A DNA stretch of 64,000 nucleotides from positions 23,991,387-24,055,386 of the forward strand of contig OU612069.1 in the NCBI GenBank assembly GCA_914767715.1, in the 5' to 3' direction. Position numbers and translations under genes: made by a program. The notes beneath the pieces were generated by a model. The model was not told where the DNA came from. It was given only the letters and a program-made list of their open reading frames with translations, and did no database searches. This document shows, in pieces, positions 46,029 to 58,500 of the stretch (the stretch's first letter is position 1; the number at the start of each line of letters is the position of its first letter). Origin of the DNA: Membranipora membranacea. Taxonomy: Eukaryota > Bryozoa > Gymnolaemata > Cheilostomatida > Membraniporidae.

Positions 46029-46261
46029 GTATAAAAAAGTCCTAGTCCCTGTCAAATAAGCAGGGGCAGATTGCATTTGAGCTGGTGTCAAAATGGGTCC
46101 CTTGACTATTATGCATAGATGAAGTCATACGCCCGTATAGACAAGTCTGATGATTAGCAAATGCCTCTGAAAGCTTTTGAGCACGTCCATTTCGTTTTCA
46201 TAGTTTCAGTTCCAGTTCGTACTTACTCCTCCACTTGAATATTTACTCGTTTTTCTTGTAG

Positions 46262-47366
46262 GAGTGAAAGTTTACATCCAAACTACCTGGCATGGAGCCT
46301 GGTCTATCAGCCTATGCTGCCCCCAGACTCGTCCCCCTCTAGCGAAACTCAGGCCATATGATATCAGATCACCAAGTCAGACGCAAATCAATGCTGGTTC
46401 TACAGCCCAGGTTGTGTGGCAAGCAGGCAGGACTGTCTCAGGTACATCAAGTATAATGAAACCAACTGCACCAAAAGCATGGTGACTGATAATGGCGGAG
46501 TTGTACAGACCCCTGTATGTATACGTTTCTGGTGTGTTTGATTGGGTATAAAATGTATGATTAGTAAGGAGATCATGATGAGCGCATGCATTAACACAGT
46601 CTTCCCTCAAAGAATAATTGCACAATGTCTCCCTGACACACATCATTTTATTTTAGGATCACTTTCAACATCTCAACCGATCACCCTACAAAACAACAGA
46701 CTTCTTAGAGCACTTGACTTATGATTTCATCATCTCAACTCCCTCAACTACAAGGTAACTGGTTTGTTTACATTTAAATGATCCCAAATTTTTCACCTTT
46801 TTTGTTCTATTTCTTTGTAAGACTTCCACTGTAAATACCGAACCAACATATTATGATTATAAGTTATTGCCCCAGGCCTAGTAAAAAGGAAGCAATCGAT
46901 GGCAATGACATGACATAATTATGTCCAACGAAGTCCTCGATTATTTTGTCTTCCTCTGAAACAGCAATTTTTTAGACCTCTGATGTATTGTTTTAGCTGG
47001 ACTTTGTACACATCATACAGACCTCGTCTGGTCAACATTTTATAACTTCTGCTGCCAGCACAGCAAAAACAGCTTGTGGAGCTACCTGTACTACAGCTGC
47101 ACGAGTCTTACCAACAGCTCACTCTCTCCCAATAGTGGTCAGTGTCTTCCCATTTTATTGACTACGTATTTAACGGTACTTCAGCTGGTACAGCCATAAT
47201 GTAGCCTCTGCAAGTTGTGAAAGCAACACCAACGGTCACCATTACTTCTGGGCATTCTGCAATGGCTCACAAAAGCAGTAGGTCAACTTTGATGGGGCCA
47301 GCCAGCAGGAAGCAAGCACTGGAGACGGAAGCTTTGAACATGTTTGTTGGTGAGCCAAAATCTGGT
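46262..47366 (+). pseudogene. Probable insert-region exons of the remodeller
   Basis: Four exon-like pieces with usual splice borders: 46262-46441, 46657-46754, 46997-47137 (47 open codons, QTSSGQHFITSAAS) and about 47185-47366 (TVTITSGHSAMAHKSS). They are rich in Thr, Ser, Ala and Gln, like the long spacer that splits the ATPase lobes of SRCAP and EP400. They are placed here mainly by position between the DPRP and IQYDCG blocks. Confidence 0.4.
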
Positions 47367-47660
47367 AAGCTGCATATTTTAACTGGTTATGTCTATGATT
47401 GTTGCCATCTTACTGACAAAACCAAACCTTCAGAGATATTACTGGAGATTATCTGAGACCAACATCTTCAACATATATAACATATATTGTTGGCTTCTGT
47501 CAGAGTGCGCTACTCATATGTGCAATATCTTGTATTATGATTATTACATACCGCCCCAGGCTGAGTGATTGTGAGGATTCTGATTAATGAGCCAAGATAA
47601 CTCATAGTACACAAGTAGTTCGGTTTACACATTGCATTGTGACATTTCTTCTGTTTACAG

Positions 47661-47702
47661 ATTTGTGATCGTTACCGAAACGAGTGATACAGTATGATTG
47701 TG
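47661..47702 (+). pseudogene. SNF2 helicase, LPKRVIQYDCG block
   Basis: LPKRVIQYDCG at 47672-47702 corresponds to the xPExRLIQYDCGKL motif at the start of the second ATPase lobe. TGA lies in the same frame just upstream (47666-47668). The donor GTAAGC leads in phase to the next exon. Confidence 0.7.
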
Positions 47703-47928
47703 GTAAGCATTGGCTGAAATCGTGTTTAGCTCTTGCTAGAGTTTTACTGCTATAAGCCAATAGCTTGTTTCAATAGCAGGCTGCTTTTATGATGTTTCAT
47801 ACTTCACGTTCTACTGAAAAAGCTTTGTGGAACCTTTTAAATGCTGAACAGACCGAATATTTCTTGGCCCAACAATAAAATGGCATTTAGTTCGCGTTAA
47901 TTCACAACTTTCTTTTTCTTTTATTTAG

Positions 47929-47996
47929 AAAAGCTTGACATGGATGACTAGAATGCTTGATGTGTTGAAAGCTTTTCTGAATTACTATGGTCACAG
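47929..47996 (+). pseudogene. SNF2 helicase C, MTRMLDVL exon
   Basis: Contains MTRMLDVLKAFLNYYGH, a close match to the MTRMLDVLExFLNYHGH motif of SRCAP-class ATPases. The part between GKL and MTRM is much shortened and the frame changes, so a deletion occurred inside the exon. Confidence 0.8.
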
Positions 47997-48228
47997 GTAT
48001 GTAACATGCATGCGAATGTAAATGCTGAGTACATAATATATCCAAGATAGTCAAATTACCAAGGTCATTTTTTGGGCATTGGTGCCAAGTTCTTGATGAA
48101 GTAAAATTGGTTGCTCCGCCCTGCATAGCATTATTGCTGTTTGCGGGATCAAAAATACCAAAAAGAAAATATGTGAAACCAAAAAAACTGTGATCATCTA
48201 TCATGACTGGTTCATTTTACATTTTCAG

Positions 48229-48486
<258 letters not shown>

Positions 48487-48745
48487 TGAAATCCTGGCTT
48501 GTTTGCCAAAATTGAAATATAATGTAGTAAATACGCTCATGCTAGAACCCATCAGTGGATTCCTTTTTGATGTTGCCAGAAAAATTCCCGATGTTATATG
48601 TGTATGTGCACAGCCATGTTGGCTGCATAAAGGCATAACAGGGGATACAATACATGTGAAAAGTAATGGTACTAGTGAAGGATATCTAAGATGCCCTGAG
48701 ATTTAATTTCAATTCAATTTCTACCACAAGACATTTGTGTTACAG

Positions 48746-48860
48746 GCTGGTATGTGAGAAGACTGTGGAGGAGAATATTTTGAAAACAGCCAATCGGAAA
48801 TAGATGCCGGGTGGCGTTGCCATTGAAGGAGGGAACTTCACCACTGCTTTGGTACAACAG
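48746..48860 (+). pseudogene. SNF2 helicase C, TVEENIL/EGGNFTT exon
   Basis: LVCEKTVEENILKTANRK, then TAG (48801-48803), then GGVAIEGGNFTTALVQQ up to the GTGGGT donor. In the family this reads TVEENILKKANQK...IEGGNFTT. The TAG falls where Lys or Arg is usual. Confidence 0.8.
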
Positions 48861-49078
48861 GTGGGTGATTCATACATGTTTGGTCATGGTATCCAAGATA
48901 GTCAAATTTACTGACATGTTCTAACATTGGTGCCAAATTCTCGGTAAAGTAAACTGGATGCTCCACCCTGTATAGCTATTGCTGGTTGTGGGACTAAAGA
49001 CTTCAAAATGTTTAGTGACCTTTTTTGGGTAACGAGTAGTGTTAACAAATTATTGTAATCTTACACTTTTTGCAACAG

Positions 49079-49141
49079 GGAACAATAGTGGACTTGTTTG
49101 CTGAACCAAGTTGGTTGAACACACTTGCTGAGAGAAAGCAG
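49079..49141 (+). pseudogene. Exon after the helicase, TIxDLF block
   Basis: 21 open codons, GTIVDLFAEPSWLNTLAERK, with CAACAG as acceptor and GTACTT as donor. It corresponds to the TIRELF segment that follows the helicase lobe. Confidence 0.65.
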
Positions 49142-49189
49142 GTACTTTCAGTTGCCTCAAAGCAACAGTCTAACCACTGTACCTGCCAA

Positions 49190-49400
49190 CTGCCGAAGTA
49201 CTGTGGAGCACATGCTGAGTTCTACAGAGGTGGATAGTGAGGATGGAGAGGATGAGGACCAGGAAACCAGTAGTGAGGAAAAGAATTTATCTGAACCACC
49301 CCAACAACGTGAGGGCAATATGTACCAAATAAAAATATGAGGCGGCATTAAAACAATACTTTTTGTAAGTGCTTGTGATGATCACTTACCCCCGGACTCT
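49190..49400 (+). pseudogene. Acidic linker exon, copy 2, with duplicated intron
   Basis: STEVDSEDGEDEDQETSSEE and NLSEPPQQ up to a GTGAGG donor, then intron-like sequence ending GTGCTTGTGATGATCAC that matches the sequence after copy 1 at 45784-45890. Both coding and noncoding parts are shared, showing a segmental duplication. Confidence 0.6.
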
Positions 49401-49969
49401 GATAAGGTAGATATTTTACAGATGAGACTGATCCAGTTCGTGCTATAGTTTGTAACTTAGCACATGTTCTTGGTGAAACTGGCTCTCATTGCATTGAAAT
49501 CTTCCAATATCCAGGTGCTGAACAAGAAAATATTGGCATGGAGTATTTACTTTATCCAGAAAAGATAAAGTTGATATCTTGTTATACCAAGTAGGTGAAG
49601 AGGGTCTGTATGAAGATAACTGATACAGCAGCGGCTGTTCAAATGCGGCAACCAATCTGATACACACACGAAACAGCCAAGGTATGCGCCATCACATCTT
49701 TCTTGTTCATTGTTCAGAACACAAATGGTCCTGTTATGCACATTTGCACCAGTGGGAAAATATGTTCTAGATAAGCATTACCTGATAATTTGCTGTGCTT
49801 GATCAGTCCAAGATCAAGGATTCAAAGCCCAGTTGGCCAACATTGCAGTTTTAATACCTGTTGAATTGAAAATGTATATCTCACCTTCAAACTATAGTCA
49901 TTCTTAACTAAATTTCAGTTTAAGACGACCGTACCATTCCTACTCTAGCATACTTTCAGAGGATATCAA

Positions 49970-50077
49970 CATGTCAGTCTTGATTGGCGAGCCACCATGT
50001 ATTAGAGAAAACTGAATTTATACTTGCTGATGCAATTGGACTTGGCAAAACTATACAAACCATCGCATGCGATCACG
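49970..50077 (+). pseudogene. SNF2 ATPase N-lobe, motif I exon
   Basis: GYQHVSLDWRATMY, a TAG, RKLN, then in another frame ILADAIGLGKTIQTIA and a GTGAGT donor. The family motif is EYQHxGLDW...ILADEMGLGKTIQT. The GLGKT Walker A is intact while the DEM before it reads DAI. It lies 2 kb downstream of the C-lobe exons, out of the normal order. Confidence 0.8.
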
Positions 50078-50354
50078 GTGAGTTGTAGCAGTTGCAACAA
50101 TGTCAGGAACCAGATGCATCTTATTACTGATTTACCAAATTGTAATCCATAGAAGTTTATTCCTGTTAACAGGGCATGGTGAAGAGTATAGTCATCAGTG
50201 CCTTATCCAAAGCAAGGGAAGATAAATTATTTGAAATAAAACACATGCATGTGCTTTTGCGCATGGGTGCACCTGATCCAAATCACACCTCGGCTGAATT
50301 TTCATTGCTGCAATTAATTTTGATTAGTACCATTTTAACCCCTGACTATATTTT

Positions 50355-51880
50355 AGGTTTATTCATTCCGCCTCAACAAAGAATGACCTCCCAAGTATTA
50401 ATGGCAATTGAGCATACTATTATTACTATTATCGGGCAAAATATCTCAAGAGAGACAATATTTCGTATCATTGAAGCCGAATGAGAAACCATTAAAACGA
50501 CACTTGAGATCTGTTCTCTTCAGTCTAAATTACCTAAGCCAGTGAGAAATCAATGCTTCAGTCATGAGTAATTTAGATAACAGTATATTTGCAGGATTCT
50601 GTCTACAAGATTACTAGCCTAAAAATGATCGGGAGTATTAAATAGTCGTTTGGACCTGTTTTGTTAAGCCTGAAATCACTGATATATATTCATATCAATG
50701 CCTGAAATGGTTTGAGGTCAACCTAGCCACGGTAAAGGCTCAAACAAGATACATGTATTGTGGCTCACTGTTTTCTAGATTTTAGCAATAGAATGCAACA
50801 AACTCCTCTTGCATCCGTTTTAAGCCTTTAATAACAATTCAAAGGGTGCTGACAGTTTCAATTGTTTTATTCTGCGATTGATAACTATTGTAGCTATGGT
50901 AACTGATTTTGTAGATTATGGATACATGGTGCAGTTTCCATCAACCTTGCATGACAAAGCTGCCCACTGATGTTAGACGCGTAAAGAAGTGACAAAGTCG
51001 AAACCGTTGGATCAAAGATTGGATGGTTCAACTTGCAAATCCTAGTATACCAATGTGAGACATTTTAACAGTTTCAAGTTTAACAGTATTATGTTTTTAC
51101 CCAGACTTATAATTAAACCTCATGATGTCATGAATTAACATAAGATATCTCATGTTGCCACAGTTATAGCCAAGTTAATCCCATCAGAGGAATGTTACCA
51201 ATGTAGGTCTGATTGTCATCGCTAGTCTCTGCTGATGGAGATGGCTAAATTCCAAAACTAATCCTTGTTATTATTCCTTGTTTCAGGATGTAGAGAGCAG
51301 CTTAATAAAGATTATAAATCGGCTTTCAGAGAATATGTTAGCTCTCAGAAATGAGATTTGTGCTTTATCCGAGAAACATCATAACCCGTTATCAGTGAGG
51401 AAGAAACTGACATATGAACACATGAGATTCCTCCTCTAAAACTCTTAATCTGGCCTACGCTGGTAAGAGTAAGACATTATGTGTCAAGGTCTTGAGCATT
51501 CTAGATAAGACTATATCCGCAGTATTCTATATTGTAAGACCTCCAACCCAAAAAATACAAAAACTGTTTTCCATAATAATTTATTCGACCTGTTTTGTTA
51601 ACCCTAAAACAGCTAGCAGTCAACCAAGCTAAGCTTGAAGCAAAAACAAGTATTGTGGCTCCCTGCATCCATAAGAGACAACCAGAATGTCAGTAGTTTG
51701 ATTGATAATTGGATAATCATTCCCTCTTATTTTCTAGATTATGTGTTAATGCATTTAACTTAAACAGCAGCTTTCTGATTTTATCCACAGCCAGCGAAAC
51801 AAAACCGAAAGTATTTGATGGTTTGACTTAAAAATTTGTAGGCTCTTCGCACTGAATGCAGCTAGATAATTGGTGCTTGT
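50355..51880. repeat. Further diverged copies of the tandem modules
   Basis: 50355-50400 matches module a (CAACAAAGAATGA...CCAAGTAT), 50490-50830 matches the 3' flank of module d, 51286-51540 is module d with its flank, and 51785-51880 is module e (GCTCTTCGCACTGAATG). The order agrees with the array at 37676-43400. A 102-codon frame at 50176-50484 overlaps module a and is not recognised. Confidence 0.65.
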
Positions 51881-54429
51881 ATCAGCCCACTAATTGCTTA
51901 CAGTCGCTCCCTAGTCTAGAAAAAGAGAATATTACAACAGATGAGAAAGATAAGTCAAACAGGTAGGACGGTATCGTATCTTTCTTAGCTATTACAATGC
52001 TTTTTAAGCTTGCTTTATACCATTTTTGTGCTTTAGCAGAAGACTTTACCAGGTATACTACACATCACAAATTGATCTTTTAGCCATTTACTCATAATGA
52101 TACGATGAAGCAAACAGAAAGGGAGATGACAGTTGCGGAGAAGTTATAGATATATGACGCCCTCTGTGTATATGGGAGAAATGTAATTTTGATTGTTGAG
52201 AAAAGCTTGGACTAAAAGGAACACAGAGGAGCGACTTGTATAAATTACCCTATGTCATCAACCTAACACAGAATGATGTAAGTAATTCTCATATTCTACA
52301 AACGGTAATTCAGGAATACAAAAATATCACGGAGTAGCTTCAGCGCATAACTCCTAAATTGGAATATTCATCTCACTGCCAAAGCGTTGGCTCAGAACCA
52401 ACACTTTGGTTACCTTTTACCTTGCCAAACTAAACGTTCGCACGCAAACTGAATTACCACCCTGTGATTCCCATTTCAAACTATGAAGGGGATCACCCTT
52501 GACTCTTCTGGTATAATTGACTTGTTTTCTCTGAGTCATGGTATAGTTTCAAGTTGCATTATGTTGAATTTGCTAATACTTTTAGATGCAACTGTCGGTT
52601 AGTAGTCATCACTAAGTTTCAAGCTAAACAGTACAGTGCCAAACTACGGGACGATATACTGCTCACTAACAAACCTACAGGAAATCACAGAGTGGAAACA
52701 CAGCTGTAACCAAAGCAAGAGATGGACAGACGCAATACAGCAGGGAATTTATCATCTGCCCGCAACGATAATCTCCAAAACCCTGGAACCAAGGTAATAT
52801 TGTCCCCTGATAACTTCCAACACAGAAATTCAGATATGTAATAAACTTGTTTCATGCGAACTAGTTTTTGTTTATCTGTAGCCTTGCATCTTTCGGACAG
52901 TGAACAGAAAGTCAATTTTTCCTGACCCCCTCAATAGTTGAATCCATGAAACTTGGTATTGCTGTAAAAAGGCATGAATGTTGTTACAGAGAAAATAGAA
53001 AGCAGCACACCATACACACCAAGACAGATAGGGACCCTGGTAGACATTGTATCCTGTAACCATTATCTACTACTGCACATCTTATAACGTCACAACTCCG
53101 ACCTCATTAATGTTCTAAACACTAATATGCTGCCGCTCTATAATAAGAATACAAGTGCTTATAGGACTGGGTCAATTGCGAGATGCTGCTTCCGAAATAC
53201 TCTCAGGTAAGGGTTTCATTTATGATATCCTAATTTAGTATACGAGTTGTCATCCATATGTTGTCATACACAAACAATACATAAAGAATTTATTCCTTTA
53301 GCTGCTGCACTTCACAGCATAATACCAACTGGACAACTTTTTTCATGGGTTGAATCTTGCTGTCTCAAACTACCAAAAAATGAGAATGGTCACCTAAGAG
53401 CTTTGCCTTGTCTGTTGGTATTGCCTGGGGAGACCAAAATAGTGTTATCACACGCAGAAATAATATCATGCAACTTCCAGGTGCTTCAGAGGTGAGACCT
53501 GTGATGGCATAACAACCAAATGACTTCATGATGTAGTTTACCTTCCGAGAGAAAATAAAGAACGAACTGATACAGATTGATGATAAAACGAGCTAGTCAA
53601 AACTTCTGGCCTTAGCATCCGCGGAGTTATAAGGTAAGAGCTTCTGTAGAGTGGTCATGTCGAGTCTTACCAATTTTACATTTCAACTTAATTGGTAGTG
53701 TTGCACACTGTACCTTACTTAGTCAAACAAGGATAAAAATCTTGGTCCCTTTGCCTTCTAGTTTTTTTATTCTCACATCAATGCTATACAAATAGATAAT
53801 TAATGCAAATGAGTTCTAGAGCAATTGTTTGGATATCATTTGAACAATAGAATTAGCCAATGTGTTACTTGTTCTGATAGTACCGCAGAGTTGTCACATC
53901 GCATTCTGAAGAATTTGTTCCAAATCTACAAAGCTGAAGAAGTTTTGCATTGATCGACAAGACACAAACTTATTTCAATGTTTTTGGGTAGCTGATCCAT
54001 GTACCTCATTCATTATCTGCACAACGACCTGAGGATATAATATGTTGCCTTCCAGATTAACAAAATTGGCTGTCGGCTGTCCATTTACCGCACTGCAGTT
54101 GTATTATGGCTGTTATGTAATGAATATGTTTAGCCCTATTTATACATAATGTAACTGCCACACTTTGGCTGATGTGAGTATAATGGCTAGTAATTGTAAA
54201 GGCCAGGCTTCTAAAACAATAACCAATAATTGCCATTAGAAATTGGATTGAGTGGCCTTTTGTTGCAGGCTGAGTACTACTGTGTTTCCATACTACTGTA
54301 GGTACGATGCTGTTGGTACACAATAAAAAAACTTCCCAAGCCAGAGGATATGATAAACCACACTTACTGTTACCGTCGTTCTGTAAGTATAGATAATGCT
54401 ATAATACATTAAAACTATCACGCCACTGA
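51881..54429. other. Stretch without a recognised gene
   Basis: AT-rich sequence with scattered short frames on both strands. No motif or shared repeat could be supported. Confidence 0.5.
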
Positions 54430-54712
54430 ATTAGATTCTTCTCTTAGAATGGAAATAGTATCATAGCGTTATACAGTTAGGACACTAAACACAGGGACCC
54501 ATCTGACTGTTATCTGATTGGCTGTCCCTAGTAGCATGAATAATTAGCCTGAGAAATTGTCTTGTTTACAAAATTGCAAACAGTAATTATACCCCATACA
54601 GTGTCGATGATTAGGGCATTTCTAGATTGCTACTAGGGACTGGCTATTTTTGCAAGCCCTTTGTTTTGCAAAAGAAAGCTAATGATGCTATTCCAGATAT
54701 GGAATTCAATGT
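54430..54712. repeat. Dispersed repeat, second copy (relative at 30953-31520)
   Basis: A shorter, internally deleted relative of the repeat in the GCC2 intron. It shares the CTGATTGGCTGTCCCTA block near 54515 and the CTACTAGGGACTGGCTATTTTTGCAAG block near 54633. Confidence 0.75.
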
Positions 54713-55789
54713 ATCACGCATACTACTCATATTCATAAATATAGATACTAATTTCAAATCTAAAATAAACTTTTTGTTTGGTCGATCGGACATCATTGGA
54801 TGGGGAACTTCTATGGTTCACCCTGGATTAAGGCTGAAAGTGGTTGAAGAGTGGCACTAATGATTTAAAAACCTAGTCGTCACTTTAAAACCTCTTCCTA
54901 AGCACGCACTGCGGTGCAGTCATCGTCTACGTTAACGGACAGTCATAGTATTAGTAGTAATAATCGACTTAGCTCCTTTGGTAACAACAATAATTATTCT
55001 TTTGTTGATTTCAATCTCTTCCATTTTATAGACTATAATCACCCTGCAGAAAGATATCAAAGTGTGTTGCAGCTTTCATCAGAAAAGGTGAAACAAAAAA
55101 AATAATTAAAACCGACGGACAGAAAAGATGTCCGCAACTCCAGGTACAGTTAATTCTTGAGCAATAATTGATCGCTTATTAAACTGCCAGTCACAATCAC
55201 CGAAGGCATAAAAGCATACACCTTGTCTGCTAATGAAAATGAGGCGATGATAAAATACTTTCTAATAGCATTCAACATATTTTTGTTACATTATGAAATA
55301 AACGAGGCCATAAGTGGCACCTTGATGATACCTTGGTTTCTGTTTTAAGATTTTTAAGGTGTAATTTTGTGTTGTGAGTATCCACACTATGACAACATAG
55401 TGCAATGCCTAGAAAGACGTTTGGTTACTGATGAGTATCACAGTGTTAAGAAGTATCATCATTGTCTTCAGCTAAAAATGGAAACTCAAAGTTTGATCGT
55501 GCAGGTTTCATGAGCAGTATAAGACATCAAAGCCTTTTACCATCTCATCAAGCATGCAGTGCAATCTAAATTCACTAGATTTATATCTCTGCATTTAGGG
55601 AAACTCATTTCTCTGCTTTATTCTGTATGCAATCATCAGATCGCTTTTTGTCATGTCCACATACCTTCAGGCACATGTGTAAATTCCCGATGTTATTTGC
55701 CCGTTAATGGTTTTCCTGGCCCCTGCATTCATAAATCAACACGTCATACCTTCTCTTAGCCATGCTGGATATTTATTCGCCTCACGCCT
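54713..55789. other. Stretch without a recognised gene
   Basis: No supported gene. Short frames at 54914-55105 and 55559-55759 have no recognisable features. Confidence 0.5.
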
Positions 55790-56214
55790 AGAACACTCTC
55801 AATTGTCAATAATTCAATCCTCTAACTTATATTTAAACTTGCCTTAATTCGCTTCTCTTGCCGACACTTACTTCACATCACCAACACTTGCTATCGAGTG
55901 TCCCCTAACTTCCACTTATAGCCACTTGCTTTGTCCTGTCTACACTTGCTTCCCTACTGCCTACATTTTTCCCGCTTCAATTTTCCACACCTTTCCACAC
56001 CAAACTTACCAACACTTGTCTTCTCCACCACATGCTTTGTCTAGGCTACACGAACTTCCATTGACCATCACCTACTTCTGCTTGTCCACACTTACTAATT
56101 ATCACTTACTTCACTGTGCTTGCTTTAACTTGTCCGAAGTTACTTTAAATAACTTCCACTCGCCTGAGCTTACATCCGGTTTCAAACGCTTATCCTTACA
56201 TACTTCCCTTGTTC
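55790..56214. repeat. Degenerate zone of CACTTGC-type 10-mers
   Basis: Words such as ACTTGC, ACTTAC and CTTCC recur at about 10-base intervals but with many changes and shifts of spacing. It grades into the ordered array on the right and looks like the eroded edge of that array. Confidence 0.65.
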
Positions 56215-57671
56215 AAACTTGCCTCCTTACTTACCTACGCTTGCTTCCACTTGCTTCAGCTTGTTCACATTTACTCTACCTTGCCTCCACTTACTTCCGC
56301 TTGCCACTGCACACTCTCACTTGCTAACGCTTGCTGCCGCTTGTTCAAACTTACTCTAACTTGTCAACGCTTGCTACTGCTTGTCCCTGCTTACTCTCAC
56401 TTGCCTATGCTTGCTTCCGCTTGTCACTGCTTACTCTCACTTGCCTACGCTTGCTTCCGCTTGTCCCTGCTTACTCTCACTTGTTTACGCTTGCTTCCGC
56501 TTGTCACTGCTTACTCTCACATGCCTACGCTTGCTTCAGCTTGTCCCTGCTTACTCTCACTTGCCAATGCTTGGTTCCGCTTGTCACTGCTTACTCTCAC
56601 TTGCCTACGTTTGCTTCCGCTTGTCCATGCTGACTCTCACTTGTTTACGCTTGCTTCCGCTTGTCACTGCTTACTCTCACATGCCTACGCTTGCTTCCGC
56701 TTGTCCCTGCTTACTCTCACTTGCCAATACTTGGTTCCGCTTGTCACTGCTTACTCTCACTTGCCTACGCTTGCTTCCGCTTGTCCCTGCTTACTCTCAC
56801 TTGCCTACGTTTGTTTCCGATTGTCACTGCTTACTCCCACTTGCCTACGCTTGTTTCCGCTTGTCACTGCTTACTCTCACTTGCTAACGCTTGCGTACGC
56901 TTGTCACTGGTTACTCTCACTTGTCTACGCATGCTTCTGCTTGTCCCTGCTTACTCTCACTTGCCTACACTTACTCTCACTTGCCTATGTTTGCTTCCGC
57001 TTGTCCCTGCTAACTCTCACTTGCCTACGCTTACTTCAGCTTGTCACTGCATACTCTCACTTGCCTACACTTACTCTGACTTGCCTACGCATGCTTCCGC
57101 TTGTCACTGCTTGCTCTCACTTGCCTACACTTGCTTCCGCTTGTCTCTGCTTACTCTCACTTGCCTACGCTTGCTTCCGCTTGTCCCTGCTTACTCTCAC
57201 TTGCCTACGCTTGTTTCCGCTTGTCCCTGCTTACTCTCACTTGCCTACGCGTGCTTCCGCTTGTCCCTGCTTACTCTCACTTGCCTACACTTACTTCAGC
57301 TTGTCACTGCTTACTCTCACTTGCCTATGTTTGCTTCCGCTGGTCCCTGCTTACTCTGACTTGCCTACGTTTGCTTCCGATTGTCACTGCTTACTCTCAC
57401 TTGCCTACGCTTGCTTCCGCTTGTCACTGCTTACTCTCACTTACCTACGCTTACTTCAGCTTGTCACTGCACTTGCCTATGTTTGCTTCCGCTTGTCACT
57501 GCTTACTCTCACTTACCTACGCTTACTTCAGCTTGTCACTGCTTACTCTCACTTGCTTACACTTGCATCCGCTTGTCACTGCTTGCTCTCACTTGCCTAC
57601 GCTTGCTTCCGCTTGTCACTGCTTACTCTCACTTGCCTACGCTTGCTTCCGCTTGTCCCTGCTTACTCTCA
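56215..57671. repeat. 40-bp higher-order repeat made of four 10-mers
   Basis: About 36 units in which four related 10-mers alternate: TTACTCTCAC, TTGCCTACGC, TTGCTTCCGC and TTGTCACTGC (or TTGTCCCTGC). Units differ by scattered substitutions, and a few carry an extra or missing 10-mer. The 10-base spacing is kept almost throughout. The long open frames across it arise from repeat composition. Confidence 0.9.
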
Positions 57672-57784
57672 CTTGCCTACGCTTGCCTCCGCTTGCCTCC
57701 GCTTGCTTCCGCTTGCTTCCGCTTGCTTCCGCTTGCTTCCGCTTGCTTCCGCTTGCTTCCGCTTGCTTCCGCTTGCTTCCGCTT
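57672..57784. repeat. Pure 10-bp array, CGCTTGCTTC
   Basis: About 11 head-to-tail copies of a single 10-mer that is also one of the four parts of the 40-bp repeat. It ends at CGCTTGG, where the array switches strand. Confidence 0.92.
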
Positions 57785-58500
57785 GGCAAGTGGGGGCAAG
57801 TGGGGGCAAGTGGGGGCAAGTGGGGGCAAGTGGGGGCAAGTGGGGGCAAGTGGGGGCAAGTGGGGGCAAGTGGGGGCAAGTGGGGGCAAGTGGGGGCAAG
57901 TGGGGGCAAGTGGGGGCAAGTGGGGGCAAGTGGGGGCAAGTGGGGGCAAGTGGGGGCAAGTGGGGGCAAGTGGGGGCAAGTGGGGGCAAGTGGGGGCAAG
58001 TGGGGGCAAGTGGGGGCAAGTGGGGGCAAGTGGGGGCAAGTGGGGGCAAGTGGGGGCAAGTGGGGGCAAGTGGGGGCAAGTGGGGGCAAGTGGGGGCAAG
58101 TGGGGGCAAGTGGGGGCAAGTGGGGGCAAGTGGGGGCAAGTGGGGGCAAGTGGGGGCAAGTGGGGGCAAGTGGGGGCAAGTGGGGGCAAGTGGGGGCAAG
58201 TGGGGGCAAGTGGGGGCAAGTGGGGGCAAGTGGGGGCAAGTGGGGGCAAGTGGGGGCAAGTGGGGGCAAGTGGGGGCAAGTGGGGGCAAGTGGGGGCAAG
58301 TGGGGGCAAGTGGGGGCAAGTGGGGGCAAGTGGGGGCAAGTGGGGGCAAGTGGGGGCAAGTGGGGGCAAGTGGGGGCAAGTGGGGGCAAGTGGGGGCAAG
58401 TGGGGGCAAGTGGGGGCAAGTGGGGGCAAGTGGGGGCAAGTGGGGGCAAGTGGGGGCAAGTGGGGGCAAGTGGGGGCAAGTGGGGGCAAGTGGGGGCAAG
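57785..58500. repeat. 10-bp array GGGGGCAAGT, 71 copies
   Basis: 71 consecutive units without any visible difference (57791-58500) plus a partial one. Each unit has a G5 tract and the 5-base spacer CAAGT. The CTTG core of the previous array appears here as CAAG, so the orientation is inverted at 57784. Because 10 is not a multiple of 3 and no stop arises, several frames on both strands are open. Confidence 0.97.
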
